In this document: positions 23,661-32,567 of the stretch, piece by piece | Layout: every line of letters starts with the position of its first letter | Numbering within the stretch: position 1 is the stretch's first letter | Position numbers and translations under genes: made by a program | The notes under the pieces: model-generated | The model's input: only the letters and a program-made list of their open reading frames with translations | Databases searched by the model: none | Told to the model about the DNA's origin: nothing | NCBI RefSeq assembly: GCF_014750655.1 | Contig: NZ_JABBXD010000001.1 | Span: 481,102-545,101 of the forward strand | Direction of reading: 5' to 3' | DNA length: 64,000 bases | Source: Salinimonas profundi | Lineage (GTDB): Bacteria > Pseudomonadota > Gammaproteobacteria > Enterobacterales > Alteromonadaceae

Positions 23661-25439
23661 ATGACAACATCAATAGCGCAGCCACACTATGAGCTGTCGG
23701 TCGCTTCAAAGCAAAAGCATATTTTTAGTGTAACGTTGCATGTTCCGGCGTCAGAGCAGGACACCATTACACTGACGCTACCGGCCTGGATCCCGGGAAG
23801 CTACATGATTCGGGATTTTGCCCGTCACATTCTCAGCATTGATGCGCATACCGCAAGCGGCGAACCCAGAAAAATAGAAAAGCGAAATAAACAAACCTGG
23901 GTTATTGATAGCCAGAAACAGGCGATTACCGTTAGCTATGATGTCTTTGCCTTTGATTTATCCGTGCGCTCTGCCTTTATAAATGACCAGTATGCATTTT
24001 GTAATGGCACATCGGTATTCCTTCAGGTTACCGGTATGGAAGACAGGCCCCAGGATTTAACTATCCATCAGCCCGATGAGTCAGACTGGTTACTTGAAAC
24101 CACCATGCCGGCTTACGATAACCGTTATCAGGCCAGCGATTATGCTGAACTTATCGACCATCCTGTTTTTATTGGCAAGGCCCTGACAAAGAGCTTTATC
24201 GTAAACGGTGTTGAGTTTGTAGTGTTATTCAGCGGCCAAGACCCCATCGATATTGACAGAATTTGTAACGATCTTGTCCCTGTTTGCGAACACCATCTGT
24301 CGCTTTTCGGTGAACCCTCCCCGGTTGACCGGTATGTGTTTATGACGCTGTTGAGCAATGAAGGCTTTGGCGGACTGGAACACAGAAGCTCAACCGCACT
24401 GCTCTTTCCCCGATTTGAACTGCCTTTAGTCGGTGAATCTGCGACACATTCTGACGGCTATACCACATTTTTGAGTCTTTGCAGCCATGAATTATTTCAT
24501 ACCTGGCATGTAAAGCGCATCAAGCCAGAGGTGCTGGTCGCGCCGGATATGGGCAAGGAGGCGTTCACCAATCAGTTGTGGATTTACGAAGGCTTCACCA
24601 GTTTCTATGACGATCTTACACTGGCCCGTACCGGGTTGATTACACCTGAAAAGTATCTGGAAATTGTCGGTCAGAACATCACCCGATTGCTCCAGTCAGG
24701 CGGTCGTCACCGTCAGAGCGCCGCTGAATCCAGTTTTGATGCCTGGACGCGCTTTTATAAGCAGGATGCCAATTCAGCGAATCATATCGTCAGTTATTAC
24801 ACCAAAGGCGGTATCATTGCGATGGGCTTGGATTTGCTGTTACGTCGCCAGAGTGACGGCAAATACAGCTTGGATGATGTGATGCGCTTGCTGTGGGAAC
24901 GATATGGTAAGGAAGTTTCAGGAACGCCTGATGATGTTATACGCACCCTGTGTAAACATGAGCTGGATATCGATGTATCCGAGTATCTTGACAGTGTGGT
25001 TTACGGTACAGATGATGTCGCCCTTGAAACCTGGCTTGACGATATCGGTATTCAAATTAAATACCGCCCTAAACAGGGCTTATCTGATAAGGGTGGGACG
25101 CCCTCTAAAAATACAGTGTCCCGCTTTCAGTTCGGCGCCAATATTAAAAATGCGGCAACCGGCGTGACTGTCGTTCAGGTGATGGATGCGTCGCCGGCGA
25201 GCAACGCGGGCATACAAACCAATGACACTATTATCGCGGTAAATGACTATATCGCCAGTGAAACCCTCTTGCCCAGGGTTATCAGTGCAAGTGAAAACGA
25301 TTCCGTTAAGCTGACTGTGGCACGGGAAGGAAGGTTACTGACATTGACCATGGCACTTGAGCCGCTGACCGACGATGCCTGCTATTTTGTCATAGAGGAT
25401 AAGGAAAAATTACAGCGCTGGTTAAACACACAGCGCTAG
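23661..25439 (+). CDS. M61-family metallopeptidase with PDZ domain
   Basis: 592 residues from ATG 23661. The zinc-binding motif HELFH (in CSHELFHTWHVKRI) and the downstream glutamate in WIYEGFTSFYDD are those of M61 glycyl aminopeptidases. A PDZ domain lies at the C terminus (ASPASNAGIQTNDTIIAVN). The N-terminal beta domain (PAWIPGSYMIRDFARHI) is conserved in bacterial members. A longer frame from TTG 23583 adds a hydrophobic, signal-like stretch, so export cannot be excluded. Neither start has a good ribosome binding site. Confidence 0.88.
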   Translation: MTTSIAQPHYELSVASKQKHIFSVTLHVPASEQDTITLTLPAWIPGSYMIRDFARHILSIDAHTASGEPRKIEKRNKQTWVIDSQKQAITVSYDVFAFDLSVRSAFINDQYAFCNGTSVFLQVTGMEDRPQDLTIHQPDESDWLLETTMPAYDNRYQASDYAELIDHPVFIGKALTKSFIVNGVEFVVLFSGQDPIDIDRICNDLVPVCEHHLSLFGEPSPVDRYVFMTLLSNEGFGGLEHRSSTALLFPRFELPLVGESATHSDGYTTFLSLCSHELFHTWHVKRIKPEVLVAPDMGKEAFTNQLWIYEGFTSFYDDLTLARTGLITPEKYLEIVGQNITRLLQSGGRHRQSAAESSFDAWTRFYKQDANSANHIVSYYTKGGIIAMGLDLLLRRQSDGKYSLDDVMRLLWERYGKEVSGTPDDVIRTLCKHELDIDVSEYLDSVVYGTDDVALETWLDDIGIQIKYRPKQGLSDKGGTPSKNTVSRFQFGANIKNAATGVTVVQVMDASPASNAGIQTNDTIIAVNDYIASETLLPRVISASENDSVKLTVAREGRLLTLTMALEPLTDDACYFVIEDKEKLQRWLNTQR

Positions 25440-25452
25440 ATAAGGGGCCGTC

Positions 25453-26268
25453 TCAGTTACGGGGCGGCACCAATAATTCCGGGTCAAGGCGCTGGTTATT
25501 CAGATTAATCCGCCAGTCAAGATGGGGCCCCGTGGCCCGGCCTGTTTCACCGATGGTGCCGACCTGGTCGCCCTGGGAAACGGTATCACCCACACTCACC
25601 GTCATGGTATCCAGATGCAGAAATGTGCTGAAAACACCCATACCGTGGTCAAGCACAATCGTATAACCTGAGTAGTAGAGATCATCAGCCAGCGTCACCG
25701 TGCCGTCAACCGGTGCGACAACAGGTGTGCCGGTAGGCGAGCCTACATCGAGACCGTAGTGCGGACGGCTGGGTTTACCGTTTAAGATACGCTGGCTCCC
25801 GTATACTCCGGTCACAGGTCCATCGGCTGGCCAGATAAAGCCGGTGAACAGCGCATCGCTGTCAGATTGCGCCGAACGCGCCTTATATACATTAGCAGCA
25901 TCTTTTTGAATCCGTTTTAATACAGATTCCGGTGGCGTCACCATTTTTTGATCCAGGCCATCAATGCGCTGCGTGACATAATCGCGCTTAGTCAGGGTTA
26001 ATGTTTTTCGTTGCGTGGTGCCATCGGGTAATGTCCACGCCAGCGTGTGGGTAAGACTATCGTCGCGATCAAAGCCAAACACAAATTTGCCTTGCTGGTT
26101 AACGGGCAACGTATCACCGTTTAGTGTCACCTTACTGCCGGCAGGCAATTGTCCACGCACCAAACTTCCCTGTGTCAGCTTACCATTTAAAGTAAGTTCA
26201 TTGGCTGCCACAGTGCCTGTTGCCGACATCGCCACACTTAACAAAATACCCGCTAACATTCTTTTCAT
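25453..26268 (-). CDS. M23 (LytM-type) metallopeptidase
   Basis: 271 residues. The signal peptide is MKRMLAGILLSVAMSATG with cleavage near VAA. A beta-rich N-terminal domain is followed by an M23 domain from about 150. Zinc ligands are H and D of HYGLDVG, and the HLD and GPHLDW motifs follow, as in LytM endopeptidases that cut peptidoglycan cross-links, or activators such as EnvC. Its ATG overlaps the stop of the upstream QueD-like gene (ATGA), so the two are translationally coupled. Confidence 0.9.
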   Translation of the reverse strand: MKRMLAGILLSVAMSATGTVAANELTLNGKLTQGSLVRGQLPAGSKVTLNGDTLPVNQQGKFVFGFDRDDSLTHTLAWTLPDGTTQRKTLTLTKRDYVTQRIDGLDQKMVTPPESVLKRIQKDAANVYKARSAQSDSDALFTGFIWPADGPVTGVYGSQRILNGKPSRPHYGLDVGSPTGTPVVAPVDGTVTLADDLYYSGYTIVLDHGMGVFSTFLHLDTMTVSVGDTVSQGDQVGTIGETGRATGPHLDWRINLNNQRLDPELLVPPRN

Positions 26269-27143
26269 ACTTTACCCGCTACCATTGCACCTTTACCCAC
26301 GCCTTCATACGCCATGACACGCAGCTCACCGGAGCCAGTTCGTTTGCGCTGTTCATCAAAAATAAACTGGGCCAGACATTCCACGGTTGAATCAGTGTCA
26401 ACAATTTCACAATATTTGCGTGGAATAATAAGTTCAAAATAGCCCTGAGACGATTCGTAGGCACAACAGTAGTAATCCAGTGGATTATCCAGTGAGCCTG
26501 ACGAGCGGCGCGCCTCATAATCAATAATATCTTCGCGGGTGATAATGTAGATATCTTCCCAACGCTGCGCCCAGTACTGCTGACTTTCAAGACAGGCCTG
26601 TTCATCAATGAATATGCCAATTCTGGAACGGTGACCGTGGGCAATACGCTGACAATTACCGTCATGCTTTTTAAGCCCGTGCGTATAATGATAAAACGGC
26701 GTGAGAATTTGTTCCGCGCGCAGTTTCAGCTCAATATTGGCGACATTTTCCGGCAAGTGTGTGGCGATCACTTCCCGCATATAGCTGCCAACAGATGCCA
26801 TGCTTACTGTATCTGCGTAGACAAATGCATAGGCTTCTGCCGGACAATACAGCTGAATGATTTCATCACTTTCAAGAGTGAAGCGCACTTCTACCTGCTC
26901 ATCATCCAGATGTGTAATAGCGGCACCTGAGTGTTCAGCAGGTACCAGAAGTTTATGATCGACATATTCGTCAATCAGACGTTTTAAATCTTTTTTTACC
27001 TTACCGAAATCCTGGATCATGCTTTCATCATTCAGGTCACCATCAAGCATGACATCAACAATCCAGCTTTCGCCTACCATGCCGCGACGGGGGCACAGGT
27101 AAGAAAAATCCATTACGGTTAAATCGTTTACAAACAGTTGCAT
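26265..27143 (-). CDS. Tandem QueD-like (6-pyruvoyltetrahydropterin synthase) protein
   Basis: 292 residues, more than twice the usual 120. Two PTPS-fold repeats are visible. The C-terminal one (about 160-290) keeps the zinc and catalytic set: HGLKKH, a Cys in GNCQR and AHGH. The N-terminal one has lost it: the HGH position reads VGESW, although the DF and VDHKLL landmarks remain. It may therefore be a pseudo-dimer with one active site. ATG 27143 is chosen because AAGG lies 7 bp upstream. It is coupled to an M23 peptidase. Confidence 0.8.
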   Translation of the reverse strand: MQLFVNDLTVMDFSYLCPRRGMVGESWIVDVMLDGDLNDESMIQDFGKVKKDLKRLIDEYVDHKLLVPAEHSGAAITHLDDEQVEVRFTLESDEIIQLYCPAEAYAFVYADTVSMASVGSYMREVIATHLPENVANIELKLRAEQILTPFYHYTHGLKKHDGNCQRIAHGHRSRIGIFIDEQACLESQQYWAQRWEDIYIITREDIIDYEARRSSGSLDNPLDYYCCAYESSQGYFELIIPRKYCEIVDTDSTVECLAQFIFDEQRKRTGSGELRVMAYEGVGKGAMVAGKV

Positions 27144-27215
27144 AAGTACCTTACAACTAAAATTTTCTTTATTATACGGCAAAACGCCAGAGTGCTCACC
27201 CGTATATGCGGCCGT

Positions 27216-28289
27216 TTAACTACCTGACTGGCGATTCAGCTGGTCTTTGAGGTTCGGCGGAATACCTTTGATTGTCAGCGTGTCCGTGGTTGGATCATAA
27301 ATGACTCTGTCGCCCAACAGTTTCCGCTCGAAACTGACACTGACGCCCGCGCCGGCACCGGTAAATTTCGCCAACTGGCGCAGCGCGGCCGGATCTGGCT
27401 GAATGTCTTTTTCTAACGGCGTTTCAAGGGATTTGGTAAATTGCTCAAACGAGTGCTGTTCGTCTTCGCGGGCCGGTAATCGGCCTGACAGTTCGCTGAC
27501 TGACAATGTTTCACCGGTATCTATCTTTTCTTTGAAATACGATTTCACCTCTTCACGATGCTGCTCTTGTTCATGACGATCAAGATTTTCGCCTGCCAGG
27601 TAAGCGTCTACCGAGGAAATAAGCTGTTTGTTTTGCTGTTTAACATCCACCAGTTCTTCACAGCCAATAAAGTCCATGAAAAAGTCGGATACTTTTCTGC
27701 CCATCCGGCCTTTGATAAAGCTAATGTAGCGCCGCTGTTCAGGCTGGGTATCAAGTTGGGTGAGATCTATTCGCACTGCCAGTTGCATTTTTGCCAGATC
27801 CAGATGCTCCCGCTCGTAAAGCTCCAGCGACTGGTCTACCTCAACGTGTGCACGGGTATTTAACAACGCGATCATCAGATACTGTGTGGCCAGATATTCA
27901 TACTGGCAGAAAATCAGAAAGCCGGTCTCAACGCTACCGACGTTAACTAACGAATCAATCAGCCGTTTGGTTGCATCTACTGAAAACTGATGAAAGCGTG
28001 GTTCAAGATCATCGGCGCCTTGTTTCTGCGCCTGCATAAATGAAGACAACGCCTCGGCAAATTGCCCTGCCTCATCACTGACGCTTTCTGACTCTTCGGT
28101 GTCGTCAACCTGCGCGAAATGACCAACACCTTTGCCCGGCTTAGTATTAAAGCTATGATTAATCTGATGAGCCAGGTGCTCTATCTGTGGCGTGACAGAC
28201 AGACATTTGTCTCTGGGGACCGCCTGAATCTTTTCCTCTTCGTTGACAATCAGACGATGAACAACAAAGTGGTGTATAAGTGCGCTCAT
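27216..28289 (-). CDS. yejK: Nucleoid-associated protein YejK/NdpA
   Basis: 357 residues, slightly longer than E. coli YejK. The N terminus (MSALIHHFVVHRLIVNEE) and C-terminal LLGDRVIYDPTTDTLTIKGIPPNLKDQL are diagnostic of the NdpA family. These proteins associate with the nucleoid; their biochemical role is not settled. It is divergent from yejL/yejM across about 160 bp, the same arrangement as in many gammaproteobacteria. Confidence 0.93.
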   Translation of the reverse strand: MSALIHHFVVHRLIVNEEEKIQAVPRDKCLSVTPQIEHLAHQINHSFNTKPGKGVGHFAQVDDTEESESVSDEAGQFAEALSSFMQAQKQGADDLEPRFHQFSVDATKRLIDSLVNVGSVETGFLIFCQYEYLATQYLMIALLNTRAHVEVDQSLELYEREHLDLAKMQLAVRIDLTQLDTQPEQRRYISFIKGRMGRKVSDFFMDFIGCEELVDVKQQNKQLISSVDAYLAGENLDRHEQEQHREEVKSYFKEKIDTGETLSVSELSGRLPAREDEQHSFEQFTKSLETPLEKDIQPDPAALRQLAKFTGAGAGVSVSFERKLLGDRVIYDPTTDTLTIKGIPPNLKDQLNRQSGS

Positions 28290-28447
28290 AGTAGAAAAGG
28301 CATCCTGTTGATTAAAAATTGAAAATTTACGATATAGAAAGCGCGAATTATGAATGAATGATTGTTATCACTCAAACAACGATTATAATCGCACTATCTA
28401 TATTACCATTCTTTTAAAAGAATAAATGACACAAAAGAGGCGTACTA

Positions 28448-28663
28448 ATGCCCCAGAACAGCCGTTATCAGGATACGGAATTTGAAGCGTTAATGAATCA
28501 GGTAATTAAAACCCTGGAAGAAAACAACGCAGACCGCGATTTATCGTTAATGGTGTTGGGTAATGTCATTACTCACATTTTTGACACGCAGGTAAAACCA
28601 AACGATCGCGCTGCGATGGCAGAAAAATTCGCCAATGTGCTGGTTAAAAGTATCAAACAATAA
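28448..28663 (+). CDS. yejL: YejL (DUF1414) protein
   Basis: 71 residues, all helical, matching the DUF1414 family: SRYQDTEFEALMNQVIKTLE, then DLSLMVLGNVITHI, then a C-terminal helix. AAAGAGG stands before ATG 28448. It is followed 12 bp later by yejM and is almost certainly co-transcribed. Function unknown. Confidence 0.92.
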   Translation: MPQNSRYQDTEFEALMNQVIKTLEENNADRDLSLMVLGNVITHIFDTQVKPNDRAAMAEKFANVLVKSIKQ

Positions 28664-28675
28664 TACTGAGAAGTT

Positions 28676-30199
28676 ATGATTTTAGCTGAATCCCCACGCC
28701 GCCAGCGGGTGACAAAGTTAGTTAACTGGGGGCATTGGTTTGCGCTGGTTAATATTGCCATCGCTATCATTATTGCATCGGTCTTTATCTTTTCCTCACC
28801 GTTGCCTGATACTGCGCTTGGCACAGCCTATTTATTTGCAAACTGGCTGGGACACATCAGCTTCATGACCTTCTCGGGGTTTGTGATATTTATCCTGCCA
28901 CTGTGTTACCTGGCCACAAAACCCAATATTATCAAAGCCTGCGCGTCGGGAATTGCTGCTATCGGTCTGGCACTGCTGGCATTTGATGCTTTACTGTACA
29001 ACCGCACCGGTTTTCACATCAGTTTCAATTCAGCCACCTTGCTTAAAAGCGAGGCACAAACCCAGATGAATCAGTTTACACTGCAGGACTGGGGATTTCT
29101 GGCGCTGCTGTTTATTGTCTGGCTGGGTTTCCAGCTTATTTTAGCCAATGCAATATGGAAACGTATTGCGCGTTTGCAGCAACACCGCATAGGGGCGCCG
29201 GTCACCAGCTTTTTTGTCCTTTGTTTTGTCAGCAGCCACGCGATTCATGTTTGGGCTGATGCGCAGCTGTATCAACCAGTAATCAAACAGGACAACATGT
29301 TTCCTCTGTCCTATCCGGCGACAGCAAAAACAACGATGTCACGCTATGGCCTATTGGATCTGGCGCGCTACGAAGAAAGAAAGCAGCTACAGTTTGATCC
29401 GGACATTCACAAGATCACCTATCCCATCAAGCCCGTTTATTGCTCGGTAGAAAGCACGAAAACAACGCTGATGATTGTACAGACCGACTCTGCGCCGCTG
29501 GATGACTTGTCACAGTTTAACCTTACAGAAATGGATAATTATTATTCTACGGCGTCGTCACTGGAAGGACTGGTGATGACGACACTGTTTGGGGTACCTG
29601 AAATTTATCAGGACACATTACGAACCGAGAATCCGGTACTGCTCGCGTTGCCGGTTGCACTGGAAACCGCAGTATCCATTCATACCAATGCGCCGCTACC
29701 TAACGCGCTTCTGGAAGGATTCAGGCAGCCAGTGACAAACACGCATGACGGGCTGCACATCGCGTTTTTGCCGGCTGCACAAATTAGCAGGATGTTGAAT
29801 CAGGATGCCTTTGCGAAAAGCAACATTCTTATTGCATCTGGATTTCAGCCAGACGGCGGAATCGCACGTGGCCGCTTGCTTACCAATCTGGATATTCAAC
29901 CAGGTCTTGCCAGCACGGAAGATCTTGCCCCCACTATACTCAATGCGTTGGGATGCTCGGCACCGGTGCCGTATTATTCCACAGGTCAGAACTTGTTAGC
30001 ACCCAGCCGTAACTGGCTGGTCAGTACATCTGGCGAGCGCATTATTGTGATGCACGATAACCAGCGCATAGAAGTATTGAGTAATGGCAGTTATGAAATA
30101 ACCGACCTTCAGACGCAGTCGCGCAGTACAGATAATCTGAATGTTGACTTACTCAGCCGGGCAATTAAGCATCTTACCCGGTTTTCGTCGCCGCAATAA
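28676..30199 (+). CDS. yejM: YejM/PbgA-like (DUF3413) inner-membrane protein
   Basis: 507 residues, against about 586 in E. coli. Five membrane helices in residues 15-185 (NWGHWFALVNIAIAI onwards) are the DUF3413 domain. A periplasmic alkaline-phosphatase/sulfatase-like domain follows (TLMIVQTDSAPLDDL). In enterobacteria YejM binds LPS and controls LpxC turnover through LapB. Here the periplasmic domain is roughly 80 residues shorter, lacking the segment with the SHGH histidines. The gene overlaps the 3' end of the convergent gmhB by 26 bp. Confidence 0.88.
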   Translation: MILAESPRRQRVTKLVNWGHWFALVNIAIAIIIASVFIFSSPLPDTALGTAYLFANWLGHISFMTFSGFVIFILPLCYLATKPNIIKACASGIAAIGLALLAFDALLYNRTGFHISFNSATLLKSEAQTQMNQFTLQDWGFLALLFIVWLGFQLILANAIWKRIARLQQHRIGAPVTSFFVLCFVSSHAIHVWADAQLYQPVIKQDNMFPLSYPATAKTTMSRYGLLDLARYEERKQLQFDPDIHKITYPIKPVYCSVESTKTTLMIVQTDSAPLDDLSQFNLTEMDNYYSTASSLEGLVMTTLFGVPEIYQDTLRTENPVLLALPVALETAVSIHTNAPLPNALLEGFRQPVTNTHDGLHIAFLPAAQISRMLNQDAFAKSNILIASGFQPDGGIARGRLLTNLDIQPGLASTEDLAPTILNALGCSAPVPYYSTGQNLLAPSRNWLVSTSGERIIVMHDNQRIEVLSNGSYEITDLQTQSRSTDNLNVDLLSRAIKHLTRFSSPQ

Positions 30200-30764
30200 T
30201 TTGCGGTACCAGTGTCACAACCTGGGCAACGGTATCAGCCTGAAATACACTGGCATTACTTAACGCAGGCGTAGGTTGTGGCTGCTTACTTACGTAACAT
30301 TGTGAGGCCAGTCCGGCGGCAGCACCGGCCTGAATATCGCGCCAGCTATCACCTAACAGAACGCTCTTACTCAGGTCCGCACCCAGATCGTTAGCGGCAC
30401 TGAGCAGCATACCCGGGCTGGGTTTTCTGCAATTGCATTGTTTTTTATAAGGCGGCTTCGCCTCTGTAGGATGATGCGGACAATAATATACCGGAATAAA
30501 CGGCATGCCCTTTTCAGCAAAGGCTTCCCGCATCCAGTGCGTTAACGCGTGAAAATCTGACTCAGTGTAAAAGCCGCGACCAATACCGGATTGATTGGTT
30601 ACCACTACCGGCAAAAAGCCGTGCTCTACAAATGCCCCAACCACATCAAAAATACCCGGAATAAAACAAAATGCCGATTTGTTACCTACATAGCCCTTGT
30701 CTTCGTTGATGATGCCATCTCTGTCCAAAAACAAAAGGCGGGTCTGTTTATCATGCTGATTCAT
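30174..30764 (-). CDS. gmhB: D-glycero-beta-D-manno-heptose 1,7-bisphosphate 7-phosphatase
   Basis: 196 residues, HAD family. Motif I is FLDRDGIINED (nucleophile Asp), motif II is VVTNQSGIGRG and the last is LLGDSWRDIQAG. The zinc-binding loop CPHHP...CNCRKPSPG distinguishes GmhB. It makes heptose 1-phosphate for the LPS inner core. Its ATG overlaps the rlmA stop (4 bp). Confidence 0.93.
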   Translation of the reverse strand: MNQHDKQTRLLFLDRDGIINEDKGYVGNKSAFCFIPGIFDVVGAFVEHGFLPVVVTNQSGIGRGFYTESDFHALTHWMREAFAEKGMPFIPVYYCPHHPTEAKPPYKKQCNCRKPSPGMLLSAANDLGADLSKSVLLGDSWRDIQAGAAAGLASQCYVSKQPQPTPALSNASVFQADTVAQVVTLVPQIIAATKTG

Positions 30765-31582
30765 GATGTCTTACACCAGGTGCGAATCACAAAATCAGCC
30801 GTAACCTGTTTCAACGTTGCACTTAACCTCTCACGCTTTTCAGGTTGCAATTTCCAGTAAAGCGGCGTCATCCCCAGCAGACCTGAACGACGCCTGTCTT
30901 CCTGTAAATCAACACTGAAACACACTTGCGCCTGAGACGTCATGGTGAAGGCCACGCTCTCATTCACGCTACTATCATGTTTTTGAGGGTTCTCGTAAAT
31001 ATGCTGCTTGAGCTCAAACAAGTGCTCCGGACCAGGATCGACGGTAATCAGCTTTCCGTCGGGTGCCAGTATCCGGGCGTACTCTGTATGGCTCCCGGGT
31101 GCAAAAACCTCTAATACGATATCCACTGATTCGCTTAGCACAGGCAAGTGATAGGAGCTTGCCACAATGTACTGGCTTTCTTTATCGGCTTTTGCAGCAC
31201 GCTCTACCCCAACCTTGGCAATATCATTGGCCGCCGTGGTCAGCGAACTAAATTCTGTCGATAACGCGCGGCGCAGATAGCGGATATAAGCGCCCTCACC
31301 ACACCCGGCCTCAAACAGGCTGATAGCTGCTTTATGCGACGTCTCTTTGCGAATTTGTTCAGCAAGCTCAGCCATCAGAGGCGCATAACCACCGGTACTG
31401 TGAAATTCCCGTCGGGCAGCCAGCATAAGCTTATCATCGCCGGGCTGTTTGGAATTTTTGCTCTGAACAGGCAACAGATTCATATAGCCGCTTTTGGCTT
31501 TATCGAACGTGTGATTATTCTCGCAGTGCCAGAATTTTTCTGTCAGTTGAAGTGGTTGTTGGCAGAGTGGGCATTGCCACAT
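30761..31582 (-). CDS. rlmA: 23S rRNA guanine-N1 methyltransferase RlmA
   Basis: 273 residues. An N-terminal zinc ribbon (CPLC...HCENNHTFD) is followed by the RlmA-specific KSGYMNLLPVQ, and then a class I SAM-binding fold (LFEAGCGEGAYIRYL). It methylates the guanine at helix 35 (G745) of 23S rRNA. First gene of a pair with gmhB. Confidence 0.93.
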   Translation of the reverse strand: MWQCPLCQQPLQLTEKFWHCENNHTFDKAKSGYMNLLPVQSKNSKQPGDDKLMLAARREFHSTGGYAPLMAELAEQIRKETSHKAAISLFEAGCGEGAYIRYLRRALSTEFSSLTTAANDIAKVGVERAAKADKESQYIVASSYHLPVLSESVDIVLEVFAPGSHTEYARILAPDGKLITVDPGPEHLFELKQHIYENPQKHDSSVNESVAFTMTSQAQVCFSVDLQEDRRRSGLLGMTPLYWKLQPEKRERLSATLKQVTADFVIRTWCKTS

Positions 31583-31640
31583 GAAACATGTTCCGAATTA
31601 CAAAAACTGGAACAAATGCTAGCAGATATGTGTTCAAAAG

Positions 31641-31670
31641 CGAAACCGGGTCAGTGTCTGCCCGGTTTCG
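31641..31670 (-). terminator. Terminator hairpin of the valine operon
   Basis: CGAAACCGGG (31641-31650) pairs with CCCGGTTTCG (31661-31670); on the minus strand a short CTTTTG follows. It lies 7 bp after the mmsB stop. Confidence 0.75.
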
Positions 31671-31676
31671 AGGTGT

Positions 31677-32567
31677 TTACTTTTGCGATGAAAACATCGA
31701 AAAAATGCTGGAGAAGTCTTTATCAGCGAAACCATTTCCCTGGTGTAACCGGTAAAGACTCTGTGCAAGTGCCGCCATGGGCGTAGACGAATTATTCTGC
31801 GCCGCAGCATTCATGGCCAGTGTCAGGTCTTTATTCATCAGCTTTACCATAAAGCCGCCAGAATAATCGTTGGAAGAAGGCACATTTTCCATTACTCCCG
31901 GACACGGATTGTACTTTTCCAGCGTCCAGTTGGCGCCAGAGCTTTGCAACATGATATCGCTCATGACCTTTGGATCCAGGCCGTTATCAATCGCTAACTG
32001 TAAGGCTTCACTGGTACCTGCCATAAGCACAGCAAGCAGCATATTGTTGCAAATCTTAGCTACCTGACCGGCACCTAATGGGCCGGCATGGAAGATATTT
32101 TTGCCCATATGCGCCAGTACAGGACGCGCTATCGAGACGGCTTCCTCCGATCCACCCATGATAAACGTCAGCGTACCGGCAGCTGCACCGGCTGTACCGC
32201 CTGATACCGGCGCATCCACAAAGTGCCGGCCTGATGCTTCAATCGCTTCACCCACGTCCCGGGCGCTTTGTGCATCGATGGTGCTTGAGTCAATAATCAA
32301 CGCATCGGATTTAGCGTGCGTGATAATACCGTCATCACCCAGATAAAGCGATTTGACATGTGTGGCGGCTGGCAACATGCTAATCACCACGTCTGCCTCG
32401 GCAACCGCTTCTCGGGCACTGCCAGCGGACTTAGCGCCTTTAGCACACGCTGCTTCAACGGCCGCAGGAACAAGGTCAAAAACAGTTACATCACACCCTG
32501 CATCGAGCAGGTTTGCAGCCATTGGGCCACCCATGTTACCCAGACCGATAAACGCTATCTTTTTCAT
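31677..32567 (-). CDS. mmsB: 3-hydroxyisobutyrate dehydrogenase
   Basis: 296 residues. The N-terminal dinucleotide fold (FIGLGNMGGPMAANLLDAG), substrate motif DAPVSGGTAGA and catalytic Lys in GAGQVAKICNN are all present. It oxidises 3-hydroxyisobutyrate to methylmalonate semialdehyde in valine degradation. Last gene of the operon, overlapping the hydrolase stop by 4 bp. Confidence 0.94.
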   Translation of the reverse strand: MKKIAFIGLGNMGGPMAANLLDAGCDVTVFDLVPAAVEAACAKGAKSAGSAREAVAEADVVISMLPAATHVKSLYLGDDGIITHAKSDALIIDSSTIDAQSARDVGEAIEASGRHFVDAPVSGGTAGAAAGTLTFIMGGSEEAVSIARPVLAHMGKNIFHAGPLGAGQVAKICNNMLLAVLMAGTSEALQLAIDNGLDPKVMSDIMLQSSGANWTLEKYNPCPGVMENVPSSNDYSGGFMVKLMNKDLTLAMNAAAQNNSSTPMAALAQSLYRLHQGNGFADKDFSSIFSMFSSQK

